The notes beneath the pieces are model-generated. The model ran no database searches and was not told where the DNA came from. It saw nothing but the letters and a program-made list of their open reading frames with translations. From assembly GCA_965651265.1 (NCBI GenBank), contig CBFGRV010000005.1:1-64000 (forward strand): DNA of 64,000 nt, read 5' to 3'. Position numbers and translations under genes: made by a program. Of this stretch, positions 24,586-33,542 are shown piece after piece. This DNA is from CBFGRV01 sp965651265 (lineage in GTDB: Bacteria > Bacteroidota > Rhodothermia > Rhodothermales > VXPQ01). The first letter of the stretch is position 1. Every line of letters starts with the position of its first letter.

Positions 24586-25616
24586 GGTCGCTGATGCGGC
24601 TTTAGATTGAGAGTGCACACACAGCGCCGGCAAATCGGATCCTCCACCATGTCGAGGTGCGCTCGAAATTCGGCGGCACGATTTCCGTTGACGATCTCGG
24701 TGAGGGGCTGCTCGCGGATGTTGCCGATAGGCGCATGGAAAAAGCATGGGCGAACGGTCCCATCGGCCTCGACGACGGCCGACACCCACGGCGCATTGCA
24801 TTGAGGCACGGCAAACGTGTCTTCGTCGATGAGCGCTCGATAATAGCGCACGAGTCCTCGGATCTGATCCGGCGACTCGGCGACGAATCCGGATGAAAAG
24901 TCCTTGCGATGCGTGCGCAGGAGCGCATTCACGACGAGGTCGAAATGAGTGATCTCCTCAGGAGTCAGGGCGACATCGGCCGTGCCCTGCCAGGGGATCT
25001 CGCGATTGAACGCGCTGCTCGAGACGTCCGCCGCCAGAAACGAGATGCGATCGACGGGGAGGGCCTTTGCGGTATCGATGATGTTGGCGATGTCGAAGTA
25101 GTTTCGGCGCTGGATTACGCATCGAGCCGTGATGCGCATCTTGGGCTTTACCGCTCGAAGCGCCTTTACGCCTGCCTGCAGCTTCGCACTCGCTCCATCC
25201 ACATTTCGGATGCGGTCGTGTACACGTGGGCTGCCATCGAGCGAGACGATCACCTCGTGGCACCATTTCGCGATTTCCTCCGCATGCGGTTTCAGGAGGA
25301 TGCCGGAGCTGAGAAGGGTGATCTTGATCTTTAGCTGCCGAAGCAGCTGGCACAATACCCAGAGGTTGCTGTGCATCAGGGCCTCGCCGCCGGAAAGCAC
25401 GACCCGCCGCACGCGCAACCGTTTGAAATCTGCCAGATGCGGCGCGATGTCGTCGGTAGTCAGCTCGCGCCGCTCACGATTCGCCTTCCAGATGTCGCAC
25501 ATCACGCAGCGGCAGTTGCAGCCGCTGTGCGGCATCAAGACGAGAACCGGAAGCGCCCGGATCTTTCCGTTCGCCAGCGACCGCTTTCTCTGGATGTAGT
25601 CAATCGGAGATACCAT
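24582..25616 (-). CDS. Radical SAM protein with C-terminal Cys cluster (SPASM/twitch type)
   Basis: The N-terminal radical-SAM core has the CxxxCxxC cluster in SGCNCRCVMCDIW (about residues 32-44), then VVLSGGEALMH and VIVSLDGSPRVHDRIR. The C-terminus has Cys residues in PQCNAPW, VRPCFFHAPIGNIREQPL and ICRRCVCTLN, as expected for an auxiliary Fe-S cluster (SPASM/twitch). Relatives modify peptides or small molecules. There is no cobalamin domain, unlike the three other radical-SAM enzymes in the cluster. It lies 40 nt after the previous gene and overlaps the glycosyltransferase start. Confidence 0.9.
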   Translation of the reverse strand: MVSPIDYIQRKRSLANGKIRALPVLVLMPHSGCNCRCVMCDIWKANRERRELTTDDIAPHLADFKRLRVRRVVLSGGEALMHSNLWVLCQLLRQLKIKITLLSSGILLKPHAEEIAKWCHEVIVSLDGSPRVHDRIRNVDGASAKLQAGVKALRAVKPKMRITARCVIQRRNYFDIANIIDTAKALPVDRISFLAADVSSSAFNREIPWQGTADVALTPEEITHFDLVVNALLRTHRKDFSSGFVAESPDQIRGLVRYYRALIDEDTFAVPQCNAPWVSAVVEADGTVRPCFFHAPIGNIREQPLTEIVNGNRAAEFRAHLDMVEDPICRRCVCTLNLKPHQRP

Positions 25617-25655
25617 TCGCCAAGCACAAAAGGAGAATCCCGCCCGAATGCCGCC

Positions 25656-27149
25656 TCAAAACCCCGTGGTTTCCGGCCTCTGATACCGGATCAGCTTCTG
25701 GAGGGCGAGCAGCTCGAGCGGCATCGCGTAGATCTGGAGTCGATAACGCCAGGCGCTGAGCCCGCGGAGCAGCAGGCGCATTCCGGGGCTCAATTTCGTG
25801 TCTGTGACGGTAGGATAAAAGGCGTTCACGACGCGTTCGAAATTCCGAACCCGTCGCCGCAACGGATCCCTCAACCACCACGATACTCCGGTGCGTCGCT
25901 GCGCGAATTCTTGCCACTCCTCACTGACCCACTCGTCTAGCGCTGTCGGGAATCGAAAGCCACTCGCCACCGCACTGTCATACAGCTCGCCGGCGAGAGG
26001 CACCGGGGTGTACATGTAAAAGATGGTTTCGGCATCCGGATGGACGGCCTTAAGGCGCCGCACGAATCGAAGCGTTTCGGCCACATCACGCTCCGGTTCC
26101 GGTGGATTGCCGAGTACGAAGGAGAATTCCGGGATGATGCCGTACGATCGCATCACGGCGGCGAGCTCGAGCGTTGCCTCGGCTGAGGCCTTTCCGCCTT
26201 TGTTCATTCGGCGGAGCGTTTCATCCGACCCCGATTCGGCGCCCAGGAAAACCATCCGAAGACCGCTTCGCTGCATCAGTCGCCAGGTTGCCGCATCGTA
26301 CTTGAGCAGCGTGTCGATGCGTGCCTCACCCCACCATCCGATACCGTGATGTGCGATGCGGTCGGCGAATTCGGCCGTCCGTTTCTCACTAACGAAAAAG
26401 TTGTTGTCGTAAAATTCCACGGCATCGGCGCCAAAGCGATCGACAAGGTGCGTAACCGTCGCAGCCGTGCGTTCCGCCGATTGCGCCTTCCACCGACCAT
26501 CTACCATGTTCACGACCGCACAGAAGTTGCATCGAAAGGGGCAGCCGTAGCTCGAGTGATGAGGCAGCGTGCGCACACCCATAAAAGTGCGACGGACGTA
26601 GCGCTCTACGGGCACGCGATGGTAGGGGAAATCGGGCAGATCATCAGGATCTGGAATAGGGGCCGGCGCCACCGCTTCCCGTGCCGACGTACTCGTGACG
26701 ACACCTGGGATTCCGTCCGTGCTGCGCCCCTCGCGCAGCGCCCTGAGAAACGACAGGAAGCAATGCTCGCCGTGTCCGGCAACAACCACATCGACATAAT
26801 CCGATCGAAGGCACACCTCGGCATGCTGCGTGGGGAAGTACCCGCCCCAGACGATCTTAACATCCGGCCGCTCGCGCCGCAGCCGCCGGGCCGCACGCAC
26901 GGCATCCGTCAGCTGCGGTCCCCCCATCACCGTAATGCCCAGCACCGTCGCGCCCAGATCATCGATGGCGCTCACCAGGTCTTCGTGCCTCTCCAGATTG
27001 CCATCCACGATCCGGTAATCGAACTCACCCTCCAGCAGAGCACCGACGGCGAGCAGGGCCATCGGAAGGACGGGCTTGCGCGAGGCGGAACTCTGGGGAT
27101 TGTAGAGGATGACGGTTGGATGCCGCATGGAGCGAATGGTGTGCCTCAC
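25656..27149 (-). CDS. Cobalamin-binding-domain radical SAM enzyme
   Basis: The class B radical-SAM architecture is present: an N-terminal Rossmann-like B12-binding domain (VILYNPQSSASRKPVLPMALLAVGALLE, IVWGGYFPT, VVAGHGE), then the radical-SAM barrel with CxxxCxxC in YGCPFRCNFCAVVNMV and FLGAESGSDETLRRMNKGG. A C-terminal tail of about 130 residues is specific. Such enzymes methylate unactivated carbons or carry out ring chemistry in natural-product and lipid pathways. GTG 27149 overlaps the upstream stop as GTGA; ATG 27128 is an alternative start. Substrate unknown. Confidence 0.9.
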   Translation of the reverse strand: MRHTIRSMRHPTVILYNPQSSASRKPVLPMALLAVGALLEGEFDYRIVDGNLERHEDLVSAIDDLGATVLGITVMGGPQLTDAVRAARRLRRERPDVKIVWGGYFPTQHAEVCLRSDYVDVVVAGHGEHCFLSFLRALREGRSTDGIPGVVTSTSAREAVAPAPIPDPDDLPDFPYHRVPVERYVRRTFMGVRTLPHHSSYGCPFRCNFCAVVNMVDGRWKAQSAERTAATVTHLVDRFGADAVEFYDNNFFVSEKRTAEFADRIAHHGIGWWGEARIDTLLKYDAATWRLMQRSGLRMVFLGAESGSDETLRRMNKGGKASAEATLELAAVMRSYGIIPEFSFVLGNPPEPERDVAETLRFVRRLKAVHPDAETIFYMYTPVPLAGELYDSAVASGFRFPTALDEWVSEEWQEFAQRRTGVSWWLRDPLRRRVRNFERVVNAFYPTVTDTKLSPGMRLLLRGLSAWRYRLQIYAMPLELLALQKLIRYQRPETTGF

Positions 27150-28831
27150 ATCACGCTGAAAACAGTTAACGTCTCGTTCCAGTGACGCTTCTCGTCAACG
27201 CGTGCGAGTCGGTATCCACTCGCCTCCAGAAGCCGGAGGTATTCATCGGACACCCCATCCGAAGACAGCACGATCAGCGCTATTCCTTCAGGATTGAGGT
27301 GCTGCCGCAGATTCGCAGAGAAGCGGGACATAACGTCGTCAGACCGCCATGCGAGATCGAACGTCGACCTCGGTGAACCGCAGTAGTACGGGGGATTGAA
27401 GAGGACGACGTCAAATCTCCCGAGGTCGCCGAAGAGGTCGGCTTCGAGGGCCTCGATTCGGACACCGTTCTCCGCAGCGTTCTGGCGCGTCGTGGTCACG
27501 GCCAACGGATTGATGTCGACGGCGATGACGTCTGCTCCACGAAGCGCCGCCGCGATGCCGCAGATGCCTGTTCCGCAACCCAGATCGAGGACGCGCGCGC
27601 CACGCGGTAGCAGGTCATCCAGAATGAGGCCGGCGAGATATGCACCGGAGCGAAACACGATGGGATGGAAGAGGCCGGGCGAAATTCGAAGCGATATGCC
27701 GCGGAAACACTCGACCACCGGACGCTCCAGCCGATGCCGCTGGGCCAAGACGAACCGCAACCGAAGCGCATTCCGTCCGACAGCCTGAAGGATGCGGTGC
27801 GGCTTCATCTCGACGATCGCGACGCCGGATGGCAGGTGGGTCCGCCCCTCGAGTAGCGGGAAATCTGCCGTTCCACGGCGATTTCGAATACCGGCTACGA
27901 GCCTGCGTGCGCTCCATCGAAGGCCATGCTTCGGCCGGTGCACGGTCCAGGTGATTCTGCAAGCGGCCGAGAGCTGCCGCATTCGCTCATGCGTGAGAAA
28001 GTTCTCGGAGGCCAGCGCATCCGATGCTATTCCGTACTGGCGCGCAAATCTCTGCCGGCGCTCCTCCACCATCCGCATGCCGCTTCGGGGCGAGCGATAC
28101 ACAGGCGAGTCGACGACGGCGATCTTACCCTGCGGGCCAAGGACGCGTATCGCCTCTCCCAGTGTGGCCTCATACCGTTCGGAATAGTGGAGAGCGGCAT
28201 TGAAAATCACGAGGTCGAAGCTGGCCGATTCGAAAGGGAGTCGATCATAGTCAGCGGCAACGCATGCGAAATTGCTTGAGTAATGGACGCGAGCTCCTAG
28301 TCCGTCGAGGCTGTCCGTGCGGACATCCACAGCGCAGACGCGGTGACCCCGCAGAGCCAGCCTGTTGGACATCCATCCGTTTCCCGCGCCGACATCGAGA
28401 ATGCGCAGAGGCTCAACGAGGTCGGAGCGCATCCGTTCGAGCGGATGGACGAGCTTTTCGAGCAGGCAATCGAAACTTGCTGCGCGGATCCTCCAGTCCC
28501 GGGAGAATCGCCCGGTGACGTCGACATACGGTAGCGCGCGATAGTATTCCGACGCCGGGTTCCCGCGGCCCTCGCGGCGCCGGATCAAACCGTATTCCGC
28601 GACGAATCGGCGGAGCCTGTCGAGCCGATCGGGCGCGATCATCTCCCAGATGCCGTTCACCCTGTGGAACGTGACACCCTGGTGGCTGCAGCGCAGCTCG
28701 TCAACTCCGATGGAGACGAGTGGGGCGCCACACATCGGACACGCTAACCGGAGCCACTCGGCTGCCGGATCGATATCGGATGCTGCCTTATGCCCTGCCG
28801 CAAAGGTTTCCGTTGGGCTATGTTCACTCAT
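27146..28831 (-). CDS. Double methyltransferase: zinc-ribbon + type 11 domain + HemK-like domain
   Basis: The N-terminus holds a Trm112-like zinc ribbon (Cys31, Cys34, Cys48). A first SAM-binding methyltransferase follows (LRILDVGAGNGWMSNRLALRG, about residue 143; ADYDRLPFESASFDLVIFNAALHY). A linker leads to a second domain of the N5-glutamine/HemK type (VLDLGCGTGICGIAAALRGA at about 414, FNPPYYCGSP at about 477). NPPY is the motif of enzymes that methylate amide or ring nitrogens. Two complete catalytic domains in one 561-residue chain are unusual. Stop and start codons overlap with both neighbours (ATGA upstream, GTGA downstream). Confidence 0.88.
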   Translation of the reverse strand: MSEHSPTETFAAGHKAASDIDPAAEWLRLACPMCGAPLVSIGVDELRCSHQGVTFHRVNGIWEMIAPDRLDRLRRFVAEYGLIRRREGRGNPASEYYRALPYVDVTGRFSRDWRIRAASFDCLLEKLVHPLERMRSDLVEPLRILDVGAGNGWMSNRLALRGHRVCAVDVRTDSLDGLGARVHYSSNFACVAADYDRLPFESASFDLVIFNAALHYSERYEATLGEAIRVLGPQGKIAVVDSPVYRSPRSGMRMVEERRQRFARQYGIASDALASENFLTHERMRQLSAACRITWTVHRPKHGLRWSARRLVAGIRNRRGTADFPLLEGRTHLPSGVAIVEMKPHRILQAVGRNALRLRFVLAQRHRLERPVVECFRGISLRISPGLFHPIVFRSGAYLAGLILDDLLPRGARVLDLGCGTGICGIAAALRGADVIAVDINPLAVTTTRQNAAENGVRIEALEADLFGDLGRFDVVLFNPPYYCGSPRSTFDLAWRSDDVMSRFSANLRQHLNPEGIALIVLSSDGVSDEYLRLLEASGYRLARVDEKRHWNETLTVFSVM

Positions 28832-29637
28832 CGCCGCCGCATCTCGATGATGAAATGATCGCTCAGGTTGGCCGCGACTCGCAGGTGCCGGATCGGTTGC
28901 TCCAGGCGAAAGAGGCTATTGGCAAGAACCGGCCGCTTCTCGATCAATGAGGCCGCGTAGGAGGGGGGAATCAGCACGCCCATTGCCGATGTCCGCACCG
29001 TATCAAAGTGAGGGCTGAATTCGCGCGCTATTGCGGCCGGTGTGGTGTAGTGCACGGTAGCCCCTCGAAATGGGGCCGCCCCGCCTAGCCGGCGGAACGC
29101 ACTCCGAGGCCGACCGCGCGCCAGGTACCAGCCCCACTCCCAGGGGCAGTACCTCCCAATCACGACAAAAAGAGCCCATCCCTCCGGCCGGACCACGCGA
29201 GCGAGGCGTTGCGCGAAAGCGGGTCGATCTGCAATACAATTGAGGACCCCGAAGTTCGCCAGCGCCAGATCGAAGGGGCCATCTGGCAGGTGGCCGGTGG
29301 CGACGTCGGCGACCTCGAACGTCGGCTCGGCGCCGAGCGGTAGGGCAGCCTGGGCTGCCTTTGCCCGCGCGAGCCCAATCATTCGGGGTGAAGCATCGAT
29401 CCCAAGAGCGCGTATGCCCCGTCTTGCAAGCCAGAGGACATCCTCGCCGGTGCCGCATCCAAGGTCGAGCACACGATCACCGGCATGGGTGATTCGTGCA
29501 AGCTCGTTGTGCACGATGCCGCGAAGACGCCTCGCGACCTGCGTGTTTGAGAATTCCGAATCGTACCCATCCGCCACCTCGTCGAATGTCGGAGGAGTGC
29601 CAACGTCTGGCCATGTCGTGTTCCGTGCGCTACGCAT
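28828..29637 (-). CDS. Class I SAM-dependent methyltransferase
   Basis: This 269-residue methyltransferase has motif I VLDLGCGTGEDVLWLARRG, a motif II acidic turn (GIDASPRMIGLAR), DGPFDLALANFGVLNCIADR and a C-terminal extension rich in aromatic residues (CPWEWGWYLARGRPRSAFRRLGG shows the W/R-rich part). The domain resembles ubiquinone/menaquinone-type small-molecule methyltransferases. ATG 29637 overlaps the upstream radical-SAM stop by 8 nt; ATG 29661 is also possible. The gene ends with the ATGA overlap that starts the double methyltransferase. Confidence 0.88.
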   Translation of the reverse strand: MRSARNTTWPDVGTPPTFDEVADGYDSEFSNTQVARRLRGIVHNELARITHAGDRVLDLGCGTGEDVLWLARRGIRALGIDASPRMIGLARAKAAQAALPLGAEPTFEVADVATGHLPDGPFDLALANFGVLNCIADRPAFAQRLARVVRPEGWALFVVIGRYCPWEWGWYLARGRPRSAFRRLGGAAPFRGATVHYTTPAAIAREFSPHFDTVRTSAMGVLIPPSYAASLIEKRPVLANSLFRLEQPIRHLRVAANLSDHFIIEMRRR

Positions 29638-31036
29638 GGACCCGGCCTGGCTCGCGTTCATGGCCCGTCAGCAGCATTCCGATCCGGCCGGCCTGGGACG
29701 CAACGAAATGCCGCGCGAGATGGACGGGGTTCGATGCGCCTCGCTGCCGTTCGCGATGCAGCGCCCACGTGTTCACCACCCAACGGTTAGCGTGGACGAA
29801 GTACCGACGCGAGCGGCGTCCAGCCACCGTGAGATCGCGATCCGACCCATCACTCCACGATCTCAGCGCCACGACGCGGTCCGCCACCTCTTCGTAGTAG
29901 GGGGTGCCTTTTATGGGATAGGCAAGCGTGGTCAGGAGCCGATCCGGCATCGCCCTTTTCAGGCATTCGACCGTTTCGCGCAGGTCAGCTTCCGTCTCAC
30001 CTTCGTAGCCAAGCATGATGAACATCCCCGCCTCGATTCCATGTCGCTGCAGAAGCTGGACGACCTCCGGCACGCGTGCGGCGTTCGTGCGGCGCTTCAT
30101 CCGATCCAGGACGCTCTGAGACCCGCTCTCGCTGCCGATCCACAATCTAAAGCACCCCATTTCCGCCAGCCTCCGCGCGACCTCCTCATCGATTCGATCC
30201 TCACGCGAGATCGTTTCAAAAGGAATCCGGATCGAACGCCGCTCGAGCTCGTCCGCGTAGGCGCGAAACCAGCTTGGCTTGATGGTGAACACGTCATCCG
30301 CGTACCACAACATGTCGGGTCGATATCGATCCAGGATGAACTCCACTTCGTCGGCCACATTCTGCGGTGAGCGCCGCCTGTGCGAGTAGCCGAAAACGGA
30401 GTGGCTGCACCACGTGCACGTGTACGGGCATCCGCGTGCGGTGATGAGCGAGACGGAGCCGCGCCCGTGATGCCTGCGCCACGCTTCCAGATAAAGATCC
30501 AGGTCGATGGCCGCTCGATCCGGAAAGGGGAGGGCATCCAGATTCTGGATGAACGGGCGCGGGGGCGTCGCGATGATCTCATCACCTTGCTTGAACGCGA
30601 TGCCGGCAATGCCATGAAGTTGCTGCAGACCGCTCTCGATCAGATGCGGCAAGAGCTCGCGCATGGTCGCCTCTCCCTCGCCAATCACGACGACATCCGC
30701 GCCGTGCGCCAGATACCTATCTGGATAGTTGGCCGGCTCCGGACCGCCAACGACGACCCTTGCCCCGTACCGCCTGGCCGTATGGATCAAGCGAAGAGCC
30801 GACGGCCTCGTGATCAGATTGCAGTAGATGCCGACAACAGGCGGCCGATCTTGTTGAAGGATGCGCTCGAATTCCGTGCGGTGCCTGAACGTAGAATCGA
30901 AGACGGCTACATCAAAGTCGTGAGCCTTGAGGTATGCAGAGATATAGAGCAACCCCAGCGGCGGATAGGGGCGCATCACCTCGCGTTCCTGCGGGTCCTC
31001 GCTGAGGAAATAGGCGTGCGTCAGAAGGACATCCAT
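29630..31036 (-). CDS. Cobalamin-binding-domain radical SAM enzyme
   Basis: The 468-residue protein starts MDVLLTHAYFLSEDPQEREVMRPYPPLGLLY, the first strand and proline-rich loop of the B12-binding domain, with VVVGGPEPANY and DVVVIGEGE further on. The radical-SAM cluster is in ARGCPYTCTWCSHSVFG, followed by WYADDVFTI and WIGSESGSQSVLDRMKRRT. It is clearly related to the next enzyme upstream (shared PYPPLG, GEGE and ESGSQ..LD motifs), so the pair may be an old duplication. Its start overlaps the preceding gene by 16 nt. Confidence 0.9.
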   Translation of the reverse strand: MDVLLTHAYFLSEDPQEREVMRPYPPLGLLYISAYLKAHDFDVAVFDSTFRHRTEFERILQQDRPPVVGIYCNLITRPSALRLIHTARRYGARVVVGGPEPANYPDRYLAHGADVVVIGEGEATMRELLPHLIESGLQQLHGIAGIAFKQGDEIIATPPRPFIQNLDALPFPDRAAIDLDLYLEAWRRHHGRGSVSLITARGCPYTCTWCSHSVFGYSHRRRSPQNVADEVEFILDRYRPDMLWYADDVFTIKPSWFRAYADELERRSIRIPFETISREDRIDEEVARRLAEMGCFRLWIGSESGSQSVLDRMKRRTNAARVPEVVQLLQRHGIEAGMFIMLGYEGETEADLRETVECLKRAMPDRLLTTLAYPIKGTPYYEEVADRVVALRSWSDGSDRDLTVAGRRSRRYFVHANRWVVNTWALHRERQRGASNPVHLARHFVASQAGRIGMLLTGHEREPGRVHA

Positions 31037-32469
31037 GCTCGGCGCCGGGCGACGGGGAGAGTGATGCCATGGTAGAGGAGAGCGGCTGCCTCACGAAGCA
31101 GCTCGGCAGGACGGAGACGCGTTTCGCGCTTCGCAAAGTACTCGCGGAGCCTGGCAGACGCTTTGCGCATCCTGAATTCCTTGTGGAGGGTGCTGTGCAA
31201 CCGTCGGTACACCTCGGTTCCGAAGGCGCCCCTGTACATCATCGCGAGGTCGTCCGAATCCGTCCAGTTCTGCTTGGCTCCGAGCTGGTCACGCACGCGG
31301 TCGAAGAACGGTGTACCTGGAAGCGGATAGGACACGGAAACCCCGATTCGGTCCGGGTTGCATTCCCGCACGAGCGCGAACGTCGCCTCGATGTCCTCAC
31401 GCGTCTCGCCGAGGTAGCCGAGCTGGATGAAGAAGCCCACCTCGATTCCGGCCTCGTGGAGCCGCCGCGTGGCTTCGCGCACTTGCTCGACTCGAATGCC
31501 TTTGTCCATCGCATCGAGGACCTCTTGTGAGCCGGATTCCACGCCGGTCCATACCGACTCGCAGCCTGCGCGGCGGAGTGCCTCGATCTCGCCTGGACGG
31601 AGCAGCAAGTCGACACGGCTCAGGCACTTGAACGGCGTTCTAAGCCCTTGCTCTTCAACCAGACCGGCAAACCTCTGGAGCCATCCGGGTTTTATCCCCA
31701 CGATATCGTCCATAAACCAGATGTGCTCCGCCCCGAAGCTATCCCGAAGAAGCTGCAGTTCTTCGACCACGTTCTCGGGAGAGCGCGCATGGTATCGCTG
31801 GCCCCAGATTGGTTTCGCGCACCAATTGCAGTGGAAGGGGCATCCCCGCGAGGTCACGATGTTGAGCGAGAATCTGCCGTGCCGGCGCTCCCAGATGCCG
31901 CGGTACCGTTCGATGTCCACGAGGTCCCAAGCTGGGAGAGGGAGGTCGTCCAGGTTTCGGATGACGGCTCGGGGCGGGGTGCGCTCGACGCCGCCTGCGA
32001 CCGGCAACGCCAGGCCGTCGACTTCGTCTCGGTGGGCCCAATTTGCGAGGAGCTCGACGAGCGTGCGTTCACCCTCGCCGATGATCACGGCATCCGCACC
32101 GGCCGTCAAATAGGGCTCTGGCCGATCCGAGGCATCGGATCCCGCGACCACCACCCTGCATCCTCGCTGCTTTGCGGCGCCGATCATTCGCATCGCCGCC
32201 TCCCGCATCCGGAGCAGGCACATCTTCGAGAGGTAGTTGAAGTTGTCTTCGTACAGAATGGCGAACGACGGACGATGGCGCTCCAGAGCCTGGGTCCATT
32301 CGTCCTCCGATGTGGCCAGCATCGAATCGTGTAGCGAGACATCCCATCCTTGCCCGCGAAGAACCGCCGCCGCATAGAGGGCGCCGAGCGGCGGATACGG
32401 CTCCATCGCGTCCCACAGTTTGGGATCGAAGCGGAGATGGTAGGCCTGTCCGATGAGAACGTCGCTCAT
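31021..32469 (-). CDS. Cobalamin-binding-domain radical SAM enzyme
   Basis: ATG 32469 overlaps the stop of the nucleotidyltransferase-like gene as ATGA. The B12-binding domain (SDVLIGQAYHLRFDPKLWDAMEPYPPLGALY, VVVAGSDASDRPEPYL, AVIIGEGE) leads into a radical-SAM domain with SRGCPFHCNWCAKPIWG and WFMDDIVGIKPGW, then WTGVESGSQEVLDAMDKGI. Length 482. The WFxDDxxxIKPxW motif is shared with the neighbouring enzyme at 29630-31036 but not with the third one, so these two probably act on related substrates. Confidence 0.9.
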   Translation of the reverse strand: MSDVLIGQAYHLRFDPKLWDAMEPYPPLGALYAAAVLRGQGWDVSLHDSMLATSEDEWTQALERHRPSFAILYEDNFNYLSKMCLLRMREAAMRMIGAAKQRGCRVVVAGSDASDRPEPYLTAGADAVIIGEGERTLVELLANWAHRDEVDGLALPVAGGVERTPPRAVIRNLDDLPLPAWDLVDIERYRGIWERRHGRFSLNIVTSRGCPFHCNWCAKPIWGQRYHARSPENVVEELQLLRDSFGAEHIWFMDDIVGIKPGWLQRFAGLVEEQGLRTPFKCLSRVDLLLRPGEIEALRRAGCESVWTGVESGSQEVLDAMDKGIRVEQVREATRRLHEAGIEVGFFIQLGYLGETREDIEATFALVRECNPDRIGVSVSYPLPGTPFFDRVRDQLGAKQNWTDSDDLAMMYRGAFGTEVYRRLHSTLHKEFRMRKASARLREYFAKRETRLRPAELLREAAALLYHGITLPVARRRAWMSF

Positions 32470-33542
32470 GCCGCCGATCCGTATTCCCCTGCGAAAAGGC
32501 CTGGCCAGTCGTAAACGGCTTCGACCTCCGACCGATTGCGCATTTCCGGAGGGAAGAAAGGCGCGAGGTGGGCGTCGTCCGTCGAGCATCCGAGTGCCTT
32601 ACGGATGCGCCGTTGGAAAAGGCATGCCACTACGCCGGCATAGCCACCCTCGGGCACGGTGTAGCGACCGAGCTTGTAGGCCGGCGCAATCCGCATCCAA
32701 CACCAGCCTCGAAGAGAGGCGCGAGCGCGGTAGGCCTGGACGAAGGCGGAATACAGCAGCCTGTTCAGGGCATCGCCTACCCGGCCCAGCAGCATCCGCT
32801 CGACGATGCGCGTCAAGAAGGGACGAGGTGGCTCCGGCACTCGATGATTCGTTTCGCCGGTCGCCGCGGTATTGGGCAGCAGCCGCGACGTCCACCGGTT
32901 TGCATGGCGAAATCTCGTGTGAACGTCCTTCCCCCAAAGTGGCACGGCCTGGACGATTTCGTGGGCCGTGAACAGATTCTCATCTGGAACCCGCAGGCAG
33001 GATTCATCGAGCAGGTAGTTCGGACAGAGCCGGGCGTCGAAAAACGCGGTGCGTCGCGTCAAACGCGCCAGGGGAACGATAAACAGGCGAGAAATCCACA
33101 ATCGATTCGATGCCGTGATGCAGAACAGATCGACATCGCACGTCGGACCCGCATTTCGAACGGCGAGCGATCCGGACACCGCCACCGACCGGACGAACGG
33201 GACGAACCGGAGCCAACCGGCATATCGTTGTGCCTGCTTCCACAGTAGCCTGGCCCGCATTTCGCGTCGTCGCCGTAGACGGATCAAGCGTTCGCGGCCG
33301 CGAAGGCACACAAACTTTCCCGTATCATAAAGGATGTCGGGCCCGATGTCGCTGAGGCACTGCGTCAGGCGGGCCCGGTCTAGTTGAACTCCGATCACAC
33401 GGACCAGCAGCTCGTCGTGCGACAATGCAAAATCGAAGAGGTCGGCATAAACGACGGCAAGCAGGACGCCACGCCGCCGTTCATCCTCGTCGCTCTTGGT
33501 CGTTTGCAGGGGCGGGTCAACCAGTTCAGGCGAGATTTTCAT
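32466..33542 (-). CDS. Nucleotidyltransferase-like protein opening the radical-SAM cluster
   Basis: Residues about 125-150 read VAVSGSLAVRNAGPTCDVDLFCI, the GSxxx...DxD core of the pol-beta-type nucleotidyltransferase fold with both Asp residues present. The N-terminal 100 residues resemble a winged-helix segment (VYADLFDFALSHDELLVRVIG) and the C-terminal part is helical and Arg-rich. Such proteins are found with radical-SAM genes, but their role is not known; substrate or RNA adenylylation are both possible. Its ATG (33542-33540) shares the CATG palindrome with the divergent transporter's possible start. Confidence 0.72.
   Translation of the reverse strand: MKISPELVDPPLQTTKSDEDERRRGVLLAVVYADLFDFALSHDELLVRVIGVQLDRARLTQCLSDIGPDILYDTGKFVCLRGRERLIRLRRRREMRARLLWKQAQRYAGWLRFVPFVRSVAVSGSLAVRNAGPTCDVDLFCITASNRLWISRLFIVPLARLTRRTAFFDARLCPNYLLDESCLRVPDENLFTAHEIVQAVPLWGKDVHTRFRHANRWTSRLLPNTAATGETNHRVPEPPRPFLTRIVERMLLGRVGDALNRLLYSAFVQAYRARASLRGWCWMRIAPAYKLGRYTVPEGGYAGVVACLFQRRIRKALGCSTDDAHLAPFFPPEMRNRSEVEAVYDWPGLFAGEYGSAA

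Noticed and set aside
23503..33542. Ladderane, hopanoid-methylation or RiPP pathway
   Set aside because: There is no ACP/KAS set, no squalene-hopene cyclase, and no short precursor peptide was found in the gaps, so none of these known pathways can be assigned.
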